From Sediminibacterium sp. (GTDB taxonomy: Bacteria; Bacteroidota; Bacteroidia; Chitinophagales; Chitinophagaceae), in assembly GCA_023263235.1 (NCBI GenBank), contig JALQXE010000130.1, positions 1 through 7,035 on the forward strand: a stretch of 7,035 bases of DNA, written 5' to 3'. The position numbers were made by a program, and so were the translations under genes. The notes under the pieces were generated by a model, which worked only from the letters and a program-made list of their open reading frames with translations, did not search any database and had not been told where the DNA came from. Each line of letters begins with the position of its first letter. Positions within the stretch are counted from its first letter, which is position 1. Shown piece by piece: positions 6,272-7,035 of the stretch.

Positions 6272-6682
6272 ATGGCATATTGGTTAATCAAATCTGAACC
6301 ATTTAAATATTCTTGGGATCAATTTGTAAAAGACAAGAAAACATTTTGGGATGGTGTGCGAAATTATGGTGCACGTAATAATTTGCGTTCAATGAAAAAA
6401 GGGGATTTGGCTTTTTGGTACCACAGCAACGAAGGCATGGAAATTGTTGGAATTGCAAAAGTAGTAAAGGAAGCCTACCAGGATCCAACCACCGAAGAAA
6501 CAGCTTGGTTGGCTGTGGACTTTGCTCCACATAAAAAATTAAAACATCCGGTTAAATTAGCCGATGTAAAAGCCAATACCAATTTAGCTAATATGGCCTT
6601 AGTTAAACTAGGTCGTTTATCAGTACAACCCGTTACAGATAAGGAATGGCAGGAAGTAATGAAAATGAGTGAAGGCTTATAA
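6272..6682 (+). CDS. EVE domain-containing protein (THYN1-like)
   Basis: The 136-residue product is one complete EVE domain (PF01878; a PUA-like fold also found in eukaryotic THYN1). Family marks are YWLIKSEP at 3-10, TFWDGVRNYGARNNL at 24-38, MKKGDLAFWYHS and EIVGIAKVVKEAYQDPT. EVE domains are thought to bind modified bases in DNA or RNA. The biological role of the stand-alone bacterial protein is not established, and nothing nearby suggests a restriction or defence setting. The ATG at 6272 is chosen because the conserved MxYWL(I/V)KSEP start begins there. An in-frame TTG at 6215 would add 19 residues with no family support. The gene begins 63 bases after lutA and converges on the spmB-like fragment, with 11 bases between the two stop codons. 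Confidence 0.93.
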   Translation: MAYWLIKSEPFKYSWDQFVKDKKTFWDGVRNYGARNNLRSMKKGDLAFWYHSNEGMEIVGIAKVVKEAYQDPTTEETAWLAVDFAPHKKLKHPVKLADVKANTNLANMALVKLGRLSVQPVTDKEWQEVMKMSEGL

Positions 6683-6693
6683 TATTCGCCCAA

Positions 6694-7035
<342 letters not shown>

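Noticed and set aside
6272..6682. The EVE domain as part of a defence or modified-base restriction system.
   Set aside because: It is a single-domain housekeeping-type protein with no nuclease, helicase or methyltransferase beside it.
6303..6693. Two minus-strand open frames (6303-6530 and 6475-6693) antisense to the EVE gene.
   Set aside because: The EVE frame is strongly supported, and these translations resemble no known protein.

Overview
The window reads as AT-rich chromosomal DNA of a member of the Bacteroidota, followed by a short foreign tail. Three things point to the phylum. First, perfect copies of the Bacteroidota sigma-factor -7 box (TAnnTTTG) lie just upstream of five genes. 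Second, clear Shine-Dalgarno sites are nearly absent. Third, the protein types fit: an 'alternative' GlmU-family protein, a 543-residue group-1 P5C dehydrogenase and a stand-alone PdhA. A Chitinophagales/Sphingobacteriales-like source seems plausible, but the sequence alone does not fix the family.

Layout. On the minus strand: triosephosphate isomerase (1-657, C-terminus beyond the window edge) and a GlmU-family nucleotidyltransferase/acetyltransferase (746-1909). Divergent from these, on the plus strand: P5C dehydrogenase pruA (2014-3645), pyruvate dehydrogenase E1 alpha pdhA (3707-4702, GTG start), a membrane-anchored TPR protein (4733-5389), a strong intrinsic terminator (5413-5452), lutA (5489-6208) and an EVE-domain protein (6272-6682). 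Convergent with the EVE gene is the C-terminal piece of an SpmB-type nucleoside-recognition (gate) membrane protein (6694 to about 6900, minus strand). From about 6901 to 7035 the base composition jumps to about 49% GC, and the DNA encodes an internal piece of adenylosuccinate lyase (purB, minus strand) in a different frame.

How the genes relate. Most are housekeeping genes of central metabolism. TpiA acts in glycolysis, PdhA makes acetyl-CoA from pyruvate, LutA belongs to L-lactate oxidation to pyruvate, PruA completes proline oxidation to glutamate, and the GlmU-family protein feeds UDP-GlcNAc to the cell envelope. pdhA and the TPR gene look like one transcription unit closed by the terminator. 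tpiA, the GlmU-family gene, pruA and lutA each carry their own promoter box. There is no gene-free stretch over 300 bases, and I see no RNA gene, CRISPR array or insertion sequence.

I do not see a new multi-gene system here. The most notable features are the abrupt, microhomology-bearing join between the spmB-like gene and a non-Bacteroidota-type purB near 6889-6900 (probably an assembly chimera), and a promoter box so close to lutA that its mRNA should be essentially leaderless.
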